Positions 47,727 to 59,770 of a stretch of 64,000 bases of DNA are shown piece by piece. The stretch comes from Cyclospora cayetanensis (lineage: Eukaryota > Apicomplexa > Conoidasida > Eucoccidiorida > Eimeriidae), in assembly GCF_002999335.1 (NCBI RefSeq), contig NW_020312103.1, forward strand, positions 248,001-312,000. Reading direction: 5' to 3'. The position numbers were made by a program, and so were the translations under genes. A model generated the notes under the pieces. That model was not told the DNA's origin. It did not search any database and saw only the letters and a program-made list of their open reading frames with translations. The number at the start of each line of letters is the position of its first letter. Position 1 is the stretch's first letter.

Positions 47727-50700
47727 GTATGCACACATACGCACATATATATATATATATGCACACATACACATATATATATATATGCATACATACACAT
47801 ATTTACAGAGGGAGCCAGCGAAGGGGTTCTGCCGGCTAACCGATACGCGCCAGCCACGCGCAGTCTTGAGGACGCATGTGAGCGTAAAATCGCCTCTAGA
47901 GAGATACCGATATACATGCAGAAACGCATGCAGCAATGTAGGGCGACTGCAGAAGAGGATCTTTCTTGGCAAGTGGCGCAGCCAGCTGCCCGTTAGGGGG
48001 TGTCGTTGCTCCCGTGTTGCGTGTGCGAGGGGAAAGCCAGCTCTCCTTTAAGAGCTCACCCGTCATTGGCTCTAGCGATGATAACTGCCTGCCACTCAAG
48101 ACCCTTTGCTTGATGGATGGTGGAAAGCGTTATGGCATTTACGACTTTCTGCTGCAAAAAGCGCCCCGCAGCTGCATCCTGAAGCAGACAGCAGATGCAG
48201 TCTGCCGCTCTCTTCTGCTGCCAGTTGGGGGTGTATGCCTCTACTGCCCTGAGCAAGCCGTGAACATCTGCAAAGCTGTCAAGCCCGTATTCATGAGCCA
48301 GCTCCTTCAGCGTTGCCTTGGCATCAGTAAAAGATGGAGGTTCTCCAAGCTCGTCTTTCCTCGTCTTGTCCTCCTCATCGCAGCAGCCTCCTGCTGCTGC
48401 CGCTGTCGTCGCTTTCTCCGGAGTGCGCGACTCTGGCGCCTTCCTCTTTTTCCTGGTTGGAGGTTTGAAAGGCGTGCTTTTGCTGCTGCTGCTGCCTCCT
48501 CCCCCTTCCCCATGAGACGCCGCTTCTGGCAGTCTTAGGGGGGCCAGAAGATCCTCAGAAGCAACAGCAGCTGCCCCCCCAACGCTTTTCCCAGCTTTTT
48601 CCTGCTCGCCACTCCCTCCAGCACGCCTTTGGGTAGCAGCAGAGTCAGCAGCAGAGTCAGCAGCAGCTGCAGCAGCGCGTTTCAGCTGAGCCTTTCCCCG
48701 TTCCCCGAAGAAGACGCCAAGCCTTAAGGGCCCCAGAAGGAAGCCGATCACTGCCGTGACAGGCACAGCAGATCGAGAGATGCGATGCAGCCTGCAGAGT
48801 GCTTGAAAGAAAGCGGCTAAGGCATCGAGCTGGTTCGTTCGCAGTCGGGAGGCCGCTTCTTTCGCTGCTGCTGCCACGTGCTGGGGAATGGCTTGCACAG
48901 CTGCAGCGACAAAAGATTCCAGCGGCGCTGGTGCTGGTGCGTTGGAGGCAAAGCCTGCCAGAGCATCCTCTCCGCTCGAGCCAGCCTCCTCGTTGAGACG
49001 ACTGGTGGCTTGCAACACTGCGCACATGGCGCTGAAAAGAGATGCCTGTGCCCCCCTCCCACCAGCAGTCTTTTCGAAGTTGACGTCGCGGGGTGCTGAA
49101 CAGAAGAGGCCTTGCCACGGCATCTCCCCGCCTTCAGCTTTCGCATTTGGAGCTAGGAAAGACGCCTCCTCCGTCGCTTCGCCTCGCGCATGCAGCAGCA
49201 CTCGTCTTAGCCACAGAAGCGTCTTAGAGCCTATGCGTCTTTGGGGCTTGTTCAGCGCGCGAACGAAGGAGGCATCGTGATGAGGATCCACGGCTAGCCG
49301 CAGATACGCGAGCACGTCCAACGCATCTGGGCGAAGAAAGAGCTCAGCGCCTCCCCCTCCGCTGCTCTTCAGAAGGGAAGAAGGGGCAGTCAGCGGGATG
49401 CCTCCGGCGGGTAGATTGAAGCGCGAGACATCGACAGACGGAAACAAGAAAGCAGGATCTAACGGACTGTTCGGATCGAGGGGCCTTGCAGCTACGCCGC
49501 AGGATGCAGCTGCATGCGTGCTCGACGTAAAACACCACCCCACTGTCGGTGCAGATGCTTCCCGCTGAACGGCATGGCTGCTTATAAGCGCATGCACATC
49601 CTTCAACGCTCCATTCGTCCGACAAAGAATTGCAAAGTCATCCCATCGCAAACCAGCATGCTGTTTCAAGCACAAAATAAATCGCAAGATGTACTGCGCC
49701 TCTAACGTTTGGGTGGCCAAAAACGCGCCAGCAACAAAACCACCGGATGCATTGTTGTTGTTGTTCATGTTGTTGTTGTTCATGTTGTTGTTCATGTTGC
49801 TGTTGTTCATATTGTTGTTGTTCATGTTGTTGTTCATGTTGCTGTTGTTCATGTTGTTGTTGTTCATGTTGTTGTTGTTCATGTTGTTGTTCATGTTGTT
49901 GCTGTTATCGTTGTTGTTCATGTTGTTGTTCATGTTGTTGTTCATGTTGTTGCTCATGTTGTTGCTGCTGTTGCTGTTAGAAGCGGCCTCCGCCTTTGAG
50001 ACGCTGCCTCCTTTTTGAGAAGCAGTACGCACGAGGGGTGATTTAAGTGCCGCTAGCGATGGCGATTCTGAGTTTTGCAAAGCCTTGGCACGTGAGCAGG
50101 AAGAGGGCGAGGTGGCGCTTGCGGCAAGTGTACAGGCAGCGTAGAGCGTCTTGGGAAGTCGAAAAGGCCAATTGAAGCGAATAAGAGCACCGCTGTGACG
50201 AACAACAAGGGGAACCGATCGGTAATTGCATCCTAAAACAAACTCCTGATACGCTGGAAAGCGACTTCGGTAATCGTGGAAGAGCTGCGCAAGTTGCCCA
50301 CAACGTGTCGAAAACAGCAGCACACAAAGCCTCGAGGGGGAAACACATCACATCTCTCGAGAGAGAGTCTTAAGTTCGCTTATAAGCGTTTGGCTCAGAA
50401 AGACAAGGTGCACATCGGCGCGTGCGCGCGCGAGAGAGAGAGACAGAGAGACAGAGAGAGACAGACAGAGAGAGAGACACAGAGACAGAGAGACAGAGAG
50501 AGACAGAGACAGAGAAAGAGAGAGGAGGAGGGAAAGATTGATCAATCAGCAGCAACAGCGACAGCCAGCGATACAAACGCATGGAGAGGGGGAGGAAAAG
50601 GAAGACAGACAGACAGAAAGACAGATAGACTGACGGACAGACACACAGACAGACAGAAAGACAGATAGACAGACACACAGACAGAGAGATAGATAGCCAG

Positions 50701-53700
50701 ACAGACAGAGACAGAGAGAAAAAAAACAAGGGAAACGAGAGAAGCCTTCGCATACTCCTGTGTGCGTTCCCCTCCATTTGTAGATGGACTGATCATCATC
50801 TCCGACTACGGTGATACCACCCCAAGAACTGCAGCCTCTGGCAGATCCAAGGCTGTCGGCGGAGGCGTGCCTGCCGGAGTTGCTGGTGTGGAGTCTGTCG
50901 TTGGGAGTCATCAGCCTCAGGAGACACAGAAACTTGAACTGCTTGCTGTTGGTATCTTGGAATTCATCGACAACCAGGTATGGCCAGCGTGCGCGAAGCG
51001 CATGGCGAGTCTCTGCCTGCTCGAGCAGCCGAATCGCTAAAGTCACTAGGTCAGTGAAGTCGAGCAGGGGTGGCTTGTGTCTCCGCAGGTGGCTTTCGTA
51101 GGCGCAGAAAAGGCGGTACACGACTGAGTTCGCCGTCCGCTCCCTTTCGAGCACTTCTGGAATGCACTTCATCGACCGAATCCGCCTCCGAAGCTCCTCC
51201 GCATCGCGCGCAGCAGTCGAAAAAGCTACCCCCGCATCCCCCTCGACAATAGGCGCTTGACACTCCCATGAAAAACGCCTCCTCCCTCCTCCTCCTCGAC
51301 CTCTGTCGCCTTCTTCTTCCTCCTGCGCCTCGTCGTCTTCGTCGTTGTCATCGCTCGAGGCTTCGAGCTCCCCCGCGCCTCTCCTGAGAGCCGCACTGAG
51401 GCGCTGCGCCCTCCCGGAGAAAGCACTTGCAGGCGCATGCGCGTGCACGCTCCTCTCTCCCCCCGAGGGGAGCAGGTGCGCTTCTTGTCGCTTCTTCTCC
51501 TCGAGAATCAGACTCCGCAGCAGCACCAGCTGCGGCACCGGCCCTAAGACACGGAAGCCTCCAGGCACGCCTACAGAACGACCATGATCTCGCAAAAGCT
51601 GAGCGAAAAAGCCGTGAAACGTTCCCACAAACAGCTGCACATCCTGCGATCCCCCCACCACACCACGCAGACTCTCCAACCCCCCACGAATGCGTCTCTC
51701 AAGCTCCAAGGCGCTCTTCTTCGTAAACGTCAACGCTGCAAGCGGCTGCCTCCCCAGCAACAGCAGCCGAATCACGCGAGCCGTTATCGTCGTAGTCTTG
51801 CCTGTATCCACAGTCCCAACATGCACAAACGCATGCAGATATACATATAGAGAGAGAGAGAGATACATATACGTGTAGAGAGAGAGAGAAACTATATACA
51901 GAGAGAGATATATATATATATATGTACAGACAGAAAGAGAGATATGCCATACATACACCTCCACATACACAGAGATATTCGCATACCCATGCATACACAT
52001 ACGCATACATATTCACATGCATACATATACATATACACATGTACACATACACATATATATACACGTATACATATACACATACATACATATACATATACAC
52101 ATACAGATATACATACACACATCCATACATACACGTACATATACACATACACATACATACATATACATATACACATACAGATATACATACACACATACAT
52201 AGACGTACACATACACATACACATATACATACACACATTCATACATACACACATACATATACATATACACATACACATACATACATATACATGTACACAT
52301 CCATACATACACACATACATACGCATACATATACACATATACATATACACATCCATACATATACACATATACATACTCACATACATTCATACACGTACAC
52401 ATCCATACATACACACACATATACACATACAGATACACATATACATACACACATACATATACACATACACATCCATACACACACATACATATACACATAC
52501 ACATATACATATACACATATACATATACACATATACATACATATACACATACACATCCATACATACACATACATATACACATACACATACACATACATAT
52601 ACACATATACATACATATACACATACACATCCATACACACACATACATATACACATACACATATACATATACACATACACATCCATATATACACATACAT
52701 ATACACATACACATATACATACATACATATACATATACACATACAGATATACATACACACATACATACGCATACATATACACAGATACATATACACATCC
52801 ATACATGTACACACATACATATACACATCCATACATACACATACACATGTACATATACATACACACATCCATACATATACACATGCACCCATACACATCC
52901 ATACATACACATACATATACACATGCACCCATACACATCCATACATACACATCCATACATACACATATACAAATACACATACACATATACAAATACACAT
53001 CCATACATACACATACATATACACACATGCACACATACACATCCATACATATACACATGCACATAAACACATCCATACATACACATACATATACACATCC
53101 ATACATGCACATCCATACATACGCATACATACATACGCAAACATACGTACACATACATACACACATGAACCTACACAGAGAGAAAGATACACCGCAGGAG
53201 CCCCATCTGTGCAGCACCGAGAGGCGGAAGCAGGAGGCAGGAAAAAGCTTTTCTTTCCACCGTCGATCTGCTTCCCCCCGTTCGCCATCAGTACCATGAG
53301 CAGCAGCACACTGCAGCAGCTAGCCATACCTGCTCCAGGACCTGCCAAAACACAGACGCTGCTCTCGGGGGGAGCGGCAACGACACGAGCTTGATCGGGA
53401 GAAAGCAAGCCGAAAAGCGTTCCGTGCTGCGGCAGTTCGAGTGTATCGACACCTGAAGACGTTCTTGCAACAAGCCCCGAAGGCGGGGTCGGCGAGGCTC
53501 CCACACGCGCCTTTTGCGAATTATCCGACATGGCGGGAGCGCAGATTCTCTGCATGCAACTAGACGTGATCTGCTCGTTCAAAGGAGAGGCTACTCGACG
53601 GCAGTCTCCTGGAAGCGGCTGCGCCCAGGCAATTCCTCCGTGGGAAAGGGCCCCTCTTTTGGACGTAATCTGCGCATGCGCTGTCGGCTGCTGAGATACA

Positions 53701-55790
53701 GTCTCTCCTTTGAACGTAGCAAGACTGGAAGCAGCAGCCTCAGACTCCCCAGTCGAGAGGAGGCTGTGCGAAACTCCTTCGCCTGGGAACGCATGCAGCC
53801 GCTGATCGACGGCTTGAAAAGAGTGAGGATGTTGCTGATGCTGCTGCTGCTGCAGCTCTTGCTGCTGCTGCTGCTTCTGCTCATGGTATTGAGAAGGATG
53901 CCTCTGAAGATGCTGCTGATGCTGCCAGCGTTGCTGGTGATGTGCTGGCTGCTGTTGCCACGCTTGGGGTTGTTGTTGGTGCAAGTGCTGCTGCTGTTGC
54001 TGCACCTGCTGCTGTGGCTGCTGCTGCTCGTATTGCGATTGTTGTTGCTGTTGCTGCTGCTGTTGGAGGAGGAGGAGGTGACGTGATTGCTGCTGCTGCT
54101 CGTATTGCGATTGTTGTTGCTGTTGCTGCTGCTGTTGGAGGAGGAGGAGGTGACGTGATTGCTGCTGCTGATGGTGTTGTTGTTGGAGTGGATGCGATTG
54201 CTGCTGTTGCTGCGGCTGTTGTCTCCCTCCTTGCTGCAGTTGTTGCTGAGAAGGCCAGTAGTGGTGCTGCTGCTGCTGCATGTCTTGTTGCACTTGCTGT
54301 TGCACTTGCTGCTGAGAATGCCACTGACGCTGCTGCTGATGCTGGTTATACCGCTGATCGAGTTGTTGTTGGGGGGAACGCGATTGCTGTTGCTGCTGCA
54401 GCTGTTGTTGTTGAGGGAGATTATGCTGCTGCTGCTGCTGCAGCTGTTGTTGTTGAGGGAGATAATGCTGCTGCTGCTGCTGCAGCTGTTGTTGTTGAGG
54501 GAGATTATGCTGCTGTTGCTGCTGCAGCTGTTGTTGTTGAGGGAGATAATGCTGCTGCTGCTGTTGCGGCCGTTGAAGATGCCAATGACGCTGCTGCTGC
54601 TGCTGCTGCTGCTGCTGGTTAGGCAACTGCTGCTGCACTTGCTGCACTTGCTGCTGCACGTCGTGCTGCTGCTGCTGTTGTTGCATCTTTTCCTGCTGCG
54701 CCTCTTCTCGCTGCTGCACTGCCTGATATTGTTGTTGAGCACACCCCGCTTCTTGCAGCTGCCGCTGCTGCTGCCCTTGCTGCTGCCCTTTCTGTGTTGG
54801 TTGGAATTGTTGCTGCTGCATGTATTTGCTCTCTTGCTGCTTCTGCTGCCAATGCGGAGGCAGCACTGCACGAGCTCTCCATCTGCCGCCCTTAGTAGCA
54901 GTCGCTGAGCAGCTCTGCATTCCTTGCGCTTCGCTTCGATTTGTTGGCTGTTGCAACATCCACGCGGATTGGTGAGCAGTCGTTGTTGCACGGCCAGAAA
55001 AACTCCCGAGGAGGGAAGAATTGTCTTCAGTGCTGCATGCTGATGCTGCTTGCTTCGCATGCGCTTGCGCGTGTTGAGAAGAGTCTCTCGAAGGGGGGTG
55101 GGGGTGCCTTAAAGCCTTGAAGGGAGCGCAGTGCGTCTGCTGCTGCTGCTGCCCCTCGCCGAGAGGCGGAGAGGCTTGTCTCAGTTTCGCATTCTCCCCC
55201 TCGAAAGCAGCAGCAGCAGCAGCACAAGCCTGCTCATGAAGCGTCTCGCCGCCGCTTGCAGAAGTCGAAAGCTCTTTTTTCCCATGCGCAGCGTTGCGTT
55301 CAGACAGCTGCTGAAAAAAGCTTCCCCCTTCGGCAGACGGTCCTACGCGGGCTGGATACTTCCCCCCCGGCTCATGCGCGACAGAAGATTGTCTTGGAGA
55401 AGCTGAATAAAATCCTAAAGGCCTCACAAAAGGCGCTTTTTCTCGCTGAAATAAGCCGCCGCTTCCTGCTGCGCCAAGCCCCAAAGAAGGGGCCTGATGC
55501 TGCTGCTGCTGCTGCTGCTGCTGTTGCTGTTGCTGCAGCAGCAGCAGCGCGCGTTGCGAGTCATTCCGGAGTCTCCCCAACAGCCAAGCGGTGGCTTTGG
55601 GGGGTGGGGTCGGTGCTGCAGAAGAGGGTGTATGTGCAGAGGCATGTGTACTAGGTTTACGTGTAAATGCAGGCACGCCTACACCTGCAGGAACGCTGGC
55701 AGCTTGCTGCTGCTGCTGCTGCTGGGGAAGGCAGCCGAAGCTGTTTGGATTAGAGGAAGAGGGCGATGCGCACGGATAGCGCTGCTGCAT
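47039..55790 (-). CDS. uvrD: UvrD/PcrA-type superfamily 1 DNA helicase with long Gln-rich N-terminus
   Basis: ATP-driven 3'-5' DNA helicase of repair and replication. Four exons in phase, 2,078 residues: 53330-55790, 50756-51801, 48060-50284, 47039-47543. The first 800 or so residues are mostly Gln with Ser and His, then [18 protein letters not shown] (Q motif) and Walker A GPGAGKTTT, which is split by intron 1. Exon 2 has [15 protein letters not shown] (motif Ia), [31 protein letters not shown] (motif II) and [13 protein letters not shown] (motif III). Exon 3 has [12 protein letters not shown] (motif IV), [12 protein letters not shown] and [19 protein letters not shown] (motif V). Exon 4 has [16 protein letters not shown] (motif VI). 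Exon 3 also carries an Asn/Met repeat and several low-complexity inserts. The start at 55790 ([10 protein letters not shown]) is the first ATG in the open frame. A mitochondrial or apicoplast location cannot be judged from this N-terminus. Confidence 0.93.
47638..47810. repeat. TATATATGTATA microsatellite in UvrD intron 3
   Basis: AT-rich repeat with ATGTATGT and GCACACATAC interruptions, inside the intron 47544-48059. Confidence 0.85.
49752..49985 (-). repeat. Asn/Met coding repeat inside the UvrD core
   Basis: Plus-strand GTTGTTGTTCAT units encode, on the minus strand, NNMNNN-type repeats with occasional Ser, Asp or single Asn changes. The repeat stays in the helicase frame throughout exon 3. 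It lies between motif IV and the segment [20 protein letters not shown], in a domain 2B-side region where UvrD proteins vary. Confidence 0.9.
50425..50735. repeat. GACAGAGAGACAGA repeats in UvrD intron 2
   Basis: Two purine-rich blocks, 50425-50530 (GAGAGACAGAGA) and 50605-50730 (GACAGACAGAAA), fill most of the intron 50285-50755. Confidence 0.85.
51840..53170. repeat. 1.3-kb ACATATACATACACATCC microsatellite in UvrD intron 1
   Basis: Dense CATACA/CATATACA units with CATCCATACAT variants run from 51950 to about 53165, preceded by a short GAGAGA block at 51848-51905. They fill intron 1 (51802-53329), between the two halves of Walker A. Very long Thr/His/Ile/Tyr frames (plus) and Met/Cys/Val/Tyr frames (minus) are produced by the period-6 repeat and have no splice or start context. 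Confidence 0.95.
53815..54700 (-). repeat. Poly-Gln coding tract of UvrD
   Basis: CTG/TTG-rich plus strand encodes long Gln runs on the minus strand, broken by His, Leu, Pro and Ser. Both CAG and CAA codons are used, with a tandem of about 57 bp ([18 protein letters not shown]) at 54390-54560 and another of about 66 bp at 54025-54160. Smaller Gln runs lie at about 55138-55152, 55496-55550 and 55706-55722. Confidence 0.9.
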
Positions 55791-55861
55791 GACTTGAATT
55801 AGCAGCGTCTTCGTGAGTAGGAAGCTCCTGCTTCTTCCGCGTCTTCGCCGGTGAAGGCACC

Positions 55862-56353
55862 ATGAACGATCAGTGCTTCCTTCCCTGTCCAGAGAGCTCT
55901 GTTCTTGAAGACGCTTTGACACTCATGCTGCGGCAGCGCAGTGCGATAGCCTTTGCGTCAAGGGGCCCCCTTGTCGCTGTGTATATATCGACGGAAGGCT
56001 TCGTCGGGAAGACTGCTGCACCGAACGCCGAGGTAGTCGACTGCTGCAAGGCTGCAAAGGCCGTCCTTCCAACACCCCCTTCGAAAAAAGACGTGCTTGT
56101 GTGCGCGCCAGAAGCGCCTGACGTATGCAGCGAAACGTCACTTTTAACGTTTCAACTCGAAGACAGACAGAGAGGATGCAGCCGAAACCACCCTGCAAAA
56201 CACTGCGGACTCTCTTCTCGCACCGCAAACATGAAGGACGTACAGAGATCGGAGATGAAAAAAAGGCACACAGACTCCCTCTTGAATCCCACGGCATGGA
56301 AGCATCCATCTAAAAAGTGTACAACTGTGTGCCGCTCCGCCAGAAAGTACTGA
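55862..56353 (+). CDS. Hypothetical single-exon ORF, 163 codons
   Basis: ATG at 55862 (MNDQCFLPCPESSVLEDALT) lies 72 bases from, and divergent to, the UvrD start. The N-terminal half looks protein-like, with a possible strand and Gly segment (GPLVAVYISTEGFVGKT). The C-terminal half is basic and Cys- and His-containing with no domain I know. A competing minus-strand frame covers the same bases. It may be a small gene, the first exon of a spliced gene, or chance. Confidence 0.3.
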   Translation: MNDQCFLPCPESSVLEDALTLMLRQRSAIAFASRGPLVAVYISTEGFVGKTAAPNAEVVDCCKAAKAVLPTPPSKKDVLVCAPEAPDVCSETSLLTFQLEDRQRGCSRNHPAKHCGLSSRTANMKDVQRSEMKKRHTDSLLNPTAWKHPSKKCTTVCRSARKY

Positions 56354-58179
56354 ACGCCTGCGCGGTCCGCTGACGGAGTCGGTACATACGTCTACTTGAC
56401 AGAGGACACATGTGTATCTGCAAATTTAGTATTTAAAAGGGAAAAAACAACGAAGAACACCCCTGTGTTCTGCTCTCCATCATGGGGCTGGGGGGTGGCG
56501 CAGTAACACAGCCCCTACGACCAGCCACACACTAGCCAGGTCACAACAACCCCACCCCTGCCTGTCCGGACCGTCCATGTCTACCGATTTTTTTCATGCG
56601 CGAGAAGGAAAGAGGCTAGGCAAAGCCAATACACAAGGTTTTGAACTCTTTTTGCATGTATTCGCCCGGAATCGGATGTAGAGGAGCCACAATCGTAGTT
56701 GGGAAGGCACGCTGTCAAGGGGGCGGAGAACCGAATAGCCTGGAATACCGGCCAAAATAGAAACCACATTTCCTGTTATAGACACCCTTGAAAATACTCT
56801 TGAAAGGGATATATCCGCGGGTCATGTCATTGGACGAAGGTCGGTACAAGTTTGCGTTGGAGCCAAAGCGGGGGGTGAAAGCACGTCGAATGGCCTCTCT
56901 AAGGAGACGACGCCATGGTCATAAACCCTGGCAAACCCCAGAACACAGTGTTTGACGATGTGCGTCTCTAAATGCGTCCCCGCTCCATATCTCCATGCTC
57001 CCTCGTTACTCCACAGGGTTCTGGCCAAAGGGCCGAGGCGAGGATCGCAGGGTTGCAAGAAGCTGCATCCCTTCTAAGAGCCTCTGACGCTTTGCGAGCG
57101 GTCGCAGTTAGTTACATCTAGCGCAAAGGCACTCAGCACGCAGTCTTAGAACATCGAGTCAATCGTTTGTGCAACAGCCACAAGCAGGACGCGCAGACTT
57201 TTCGAGGTCCTCGGTGACAGCTAGTTCTCAGTTCAATCTGAATAGTGTTCATAAGGGGCTCAAAAAATACGCCTTGCCCCGCTGCACCCCCTAAGCTGGA
57301 TAATATCTCTAAAAGGCTGAGATCAAAGAGGCAGCCCCTCTCCTTCTACGTGCGCGTCATTCGCATATTCGCACGGCACCCCGTGTATGTACGTTAGACC
57401 CTCACTGTGCTGGCCGCCCCTCTCCTCACTGTTTCATGGGGGTCAACACGAACTAGAGCTGTTTTGGCAAGACGCTGCCATCCCTATTTGCCTCGAGAGG
57501 CGTGCCTGCGAGCGCCTCTTTGCCGAACAGGGCGTTCGCTGGATAGGCAGAACTTTTCATATCTCCAGTCAAGCAACTCGCATCCGCGGCCCCACAAGCG
57601 CACATCCATCAACCCAAGGAGGATATATTCGCCTTTAGGGTTGCCTGTCGCTCCCGCTTCTTGCTGCGTTGTGGCATTTTCAAGCAGGTGCGAAAGCGGA
57701 GAATACAGCCTCTCCGCAGAGGCCCCCCTTCACTCCTAATTGGTGCATAGCGGGAGGCCATCCAGGGCAGGCCGGCAAGCACCTGCAGCAGCGTTTCTCT
57801 TGCCGCTGCCGCACAGTGCGGTTAGCTCACACTCAGCTGCACGGGGGATTTTATTGGGGCAGTGTTGCACCCACTCAACAAACGGCAAGAGTCGACGCAA
57901 TACCGTTGCAGACCGCCTGCGCACACCCTTCTTTAAAGACTCATGAGGCCGCTGCTCTCCAAGGCCAAACGGCAGCCACAGAGCCACCTTCATCCGCAAA
58001 CCTTGTAAAAAGCTCTCTCAGCTCAAATCTACATATACACGACGTAAATATCTCTTGAAAGAGACCTATCTGCATTTCACCAGAGGCCATAAAGGTCCTG
58101 CAACACTGGCCCTCAGGCGCTGTTGTTGCTGCTGCTGCTGCGCACCTTCTCCACTCGTGCTGTCAAAAGTCGAGTCTCG

Positions 58180-58262
58180 GTAATATATATATATATATAT
58201 ACTATATGCCTACATATCCTTACATATAATTTATATGTATAATATCTATATATCTATATATG
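58180..58262. repeat. TA-rich microsatellite
   Basis: TATATATATATATA followed by ATATCTATATATCTATA units. Confidence 0.85.
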
Positions 58263-59429
58263 TATCCCGCTGGAGGTGTAATAGGTGTCCCATCCTACCG
58301 CCTCTAAGAGCGGCAAGGGCTGCGTTTGAAACACAAGACGAGCAATTGAACAATCAAGTGGCCAACTGAAGGCAGTGCCAAGAGCAGCCTCCAAGCTGCA
58401 TGTGAACCCGCACAAACCAACTGAAGCTGACGCCTAAGCGCTGCTGCTGCTGTTGCTGTTGCTGCTGTTGCTGCTGCTGCGCAACTTCTCTAGTCGTGCT
58501 GATAGATGTCGAGCCTCCCGCTGCATCCTGCAGACACGGCAGACACAGCGCAGAAAATGCCTACATGAACGCGTGCCCCGGGCAAGCGCAGGATCTGCAC
58601 TAGTACAGGTGCCACTCGCCGCTGACTGACACAGCAGGAGCAACAGCAGCATGAGGCAGTAGGGGCTGACTTGACAATCTCGACGTCATCTCGAGAGCGC
58701 GCGGAGGTATACTGCGCAGTAAAGAGACACACCCCTACTGCCCCTCAGCACACTGAATCCTCCCGTCCTGGCCACGTGGCTTTCTTACACGCACACAAAC
58801 CCCCACAACGGAACACCTACTAAAAAGGCCTACACTAGAGACTCTCCCCTGTGAAACTTCCATATTTCAAGCATCTGTACACCTATCCATTTCTAAGCTG
58901 AGCGCGCGACTACAAGGCCCTACCTCTAAGTAACGCTTTGCACCGAGCAGCTTATCCATGTACGCCTGCCTGCGCATTTAGACAGACCGCATGCACACGC
59001 AACTCGCACAGCACTCCTTTGGGGCTGTACACCCCCACAGACACGAAAGGCAATCTAACTTCTCTCAGACGCCAGCTTTTCCTGTCCTCCCCTAACCCCT
59101 CCCTTTTCCCCCCCTTCTCGCTGGCGCCTCTAAAGGGCAGGAGACTGATTTTCTGCCAAAACTTTTACACATGTGCCAGGCAGCGGGTGGCCGCAAGGAG
59201 CTTCTAGCACATGCCCACCGCTGTTGATTGTCGAGTGTCTTCATGTGCTCTGCTTCCCATGATGATATTTCCTTCAAAAGCTGCTGATCCCGATATCCAA
59301 CGCATCTATTAAACCAAACCTGCAAGCAGAGTTGCACGAAAAAACCAAGACGAAACATTCAAGTCGCTCGTTCAGGGCACTGCGATGAGCGCCCACGTTC
59401 CATGCAAATGTTCATGCACGTATGTCGGT

Positions 59430-59665
59430 ATGCATGTCTTTATGTATATACGTTCTGTATGCATATCTGTGTGCATATATATTCTGCATGTATGTTCTGT
59501 ATGCATATCTGTATGTATATATATTCTGTATGTATGTATTTTCTGCATGTACGTATTTTCTGTATGCATGTATTTTCTGTACGTACGTATTTTCTGTATG
59601 CATGTATTTTCTGTATGTACGTATTTTCTGTATGCATGTATTTTCTGTATGCATGCATATTTTGC
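59430..59665. repeat. TATTTTCTGTATGCATG tandem repeat, about 17-18 bp
   Basis: Degenerate units of TGTATGCATGTATTTTC and TGTACGTACGTATTTTC repeat here. The Tyr/Phe/Cys/Met open frames on the plus strand and the HAYRKY-type frames on the minus strand derive from it. It lies just downstream of the stop at 59771 of the minus-strand gene. Confidence 0.85.
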
Positions 59666-59770
59666 ATGTCTGTCTGTAGGCCTGCCTGTCTTGTGATCAG
59701 TTTGCCTGTTCAGGTATCTGTCTGTCTGTACACCGTCATGTGCGTGTAGCTAAAAAAAGCGTCTGGCGTA

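Larger units (their letters stand above)
56354..59770. other. Region without a secure gene, with several microsatellites
   Basis: About 3.4 kb in which I see only unsupported open frames (for example 57387-58058 on the plus strand, with no start context and no motif). It contains an AT repeat at 58180-58262, a short CTG run at 58440-58482 (also GTTGCTGCTGCTG near 58125) and a TATTTTCTGTATGCATG repeat at 59430-59665. The segments around 57.9-58.15 kb and 58.35-58.5 kb resemble each other (a CTG run followed by CTCGTGCTG and GTCGAG), suggesting a diverged duplication. Confidence 0.5.

Noticed and set aside
49709..50018. Plus-strand Val/His- or Cys-rich ORFs
   Set aside because: They are shadows of the Asn/Met coding repeat of UvrD on the minus strand.
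51922..53394. 490-codon plus-strand and 383-codon minus-strand ORFs
   Set aside because: They consist only of the period-6 CATACA repeat and lie in intron 1 of UvrD, where flanking exons join in phase across Walker A.
53591..55060. Ser/Asn-rich 489-codon minus-strand frame and Leu- or Ala-rich plus-strand frames
   Set aside because: These are alternative frames of the CAG/CTG tract. The Gln frame is continuous with the helicase Q motif and Walker A.
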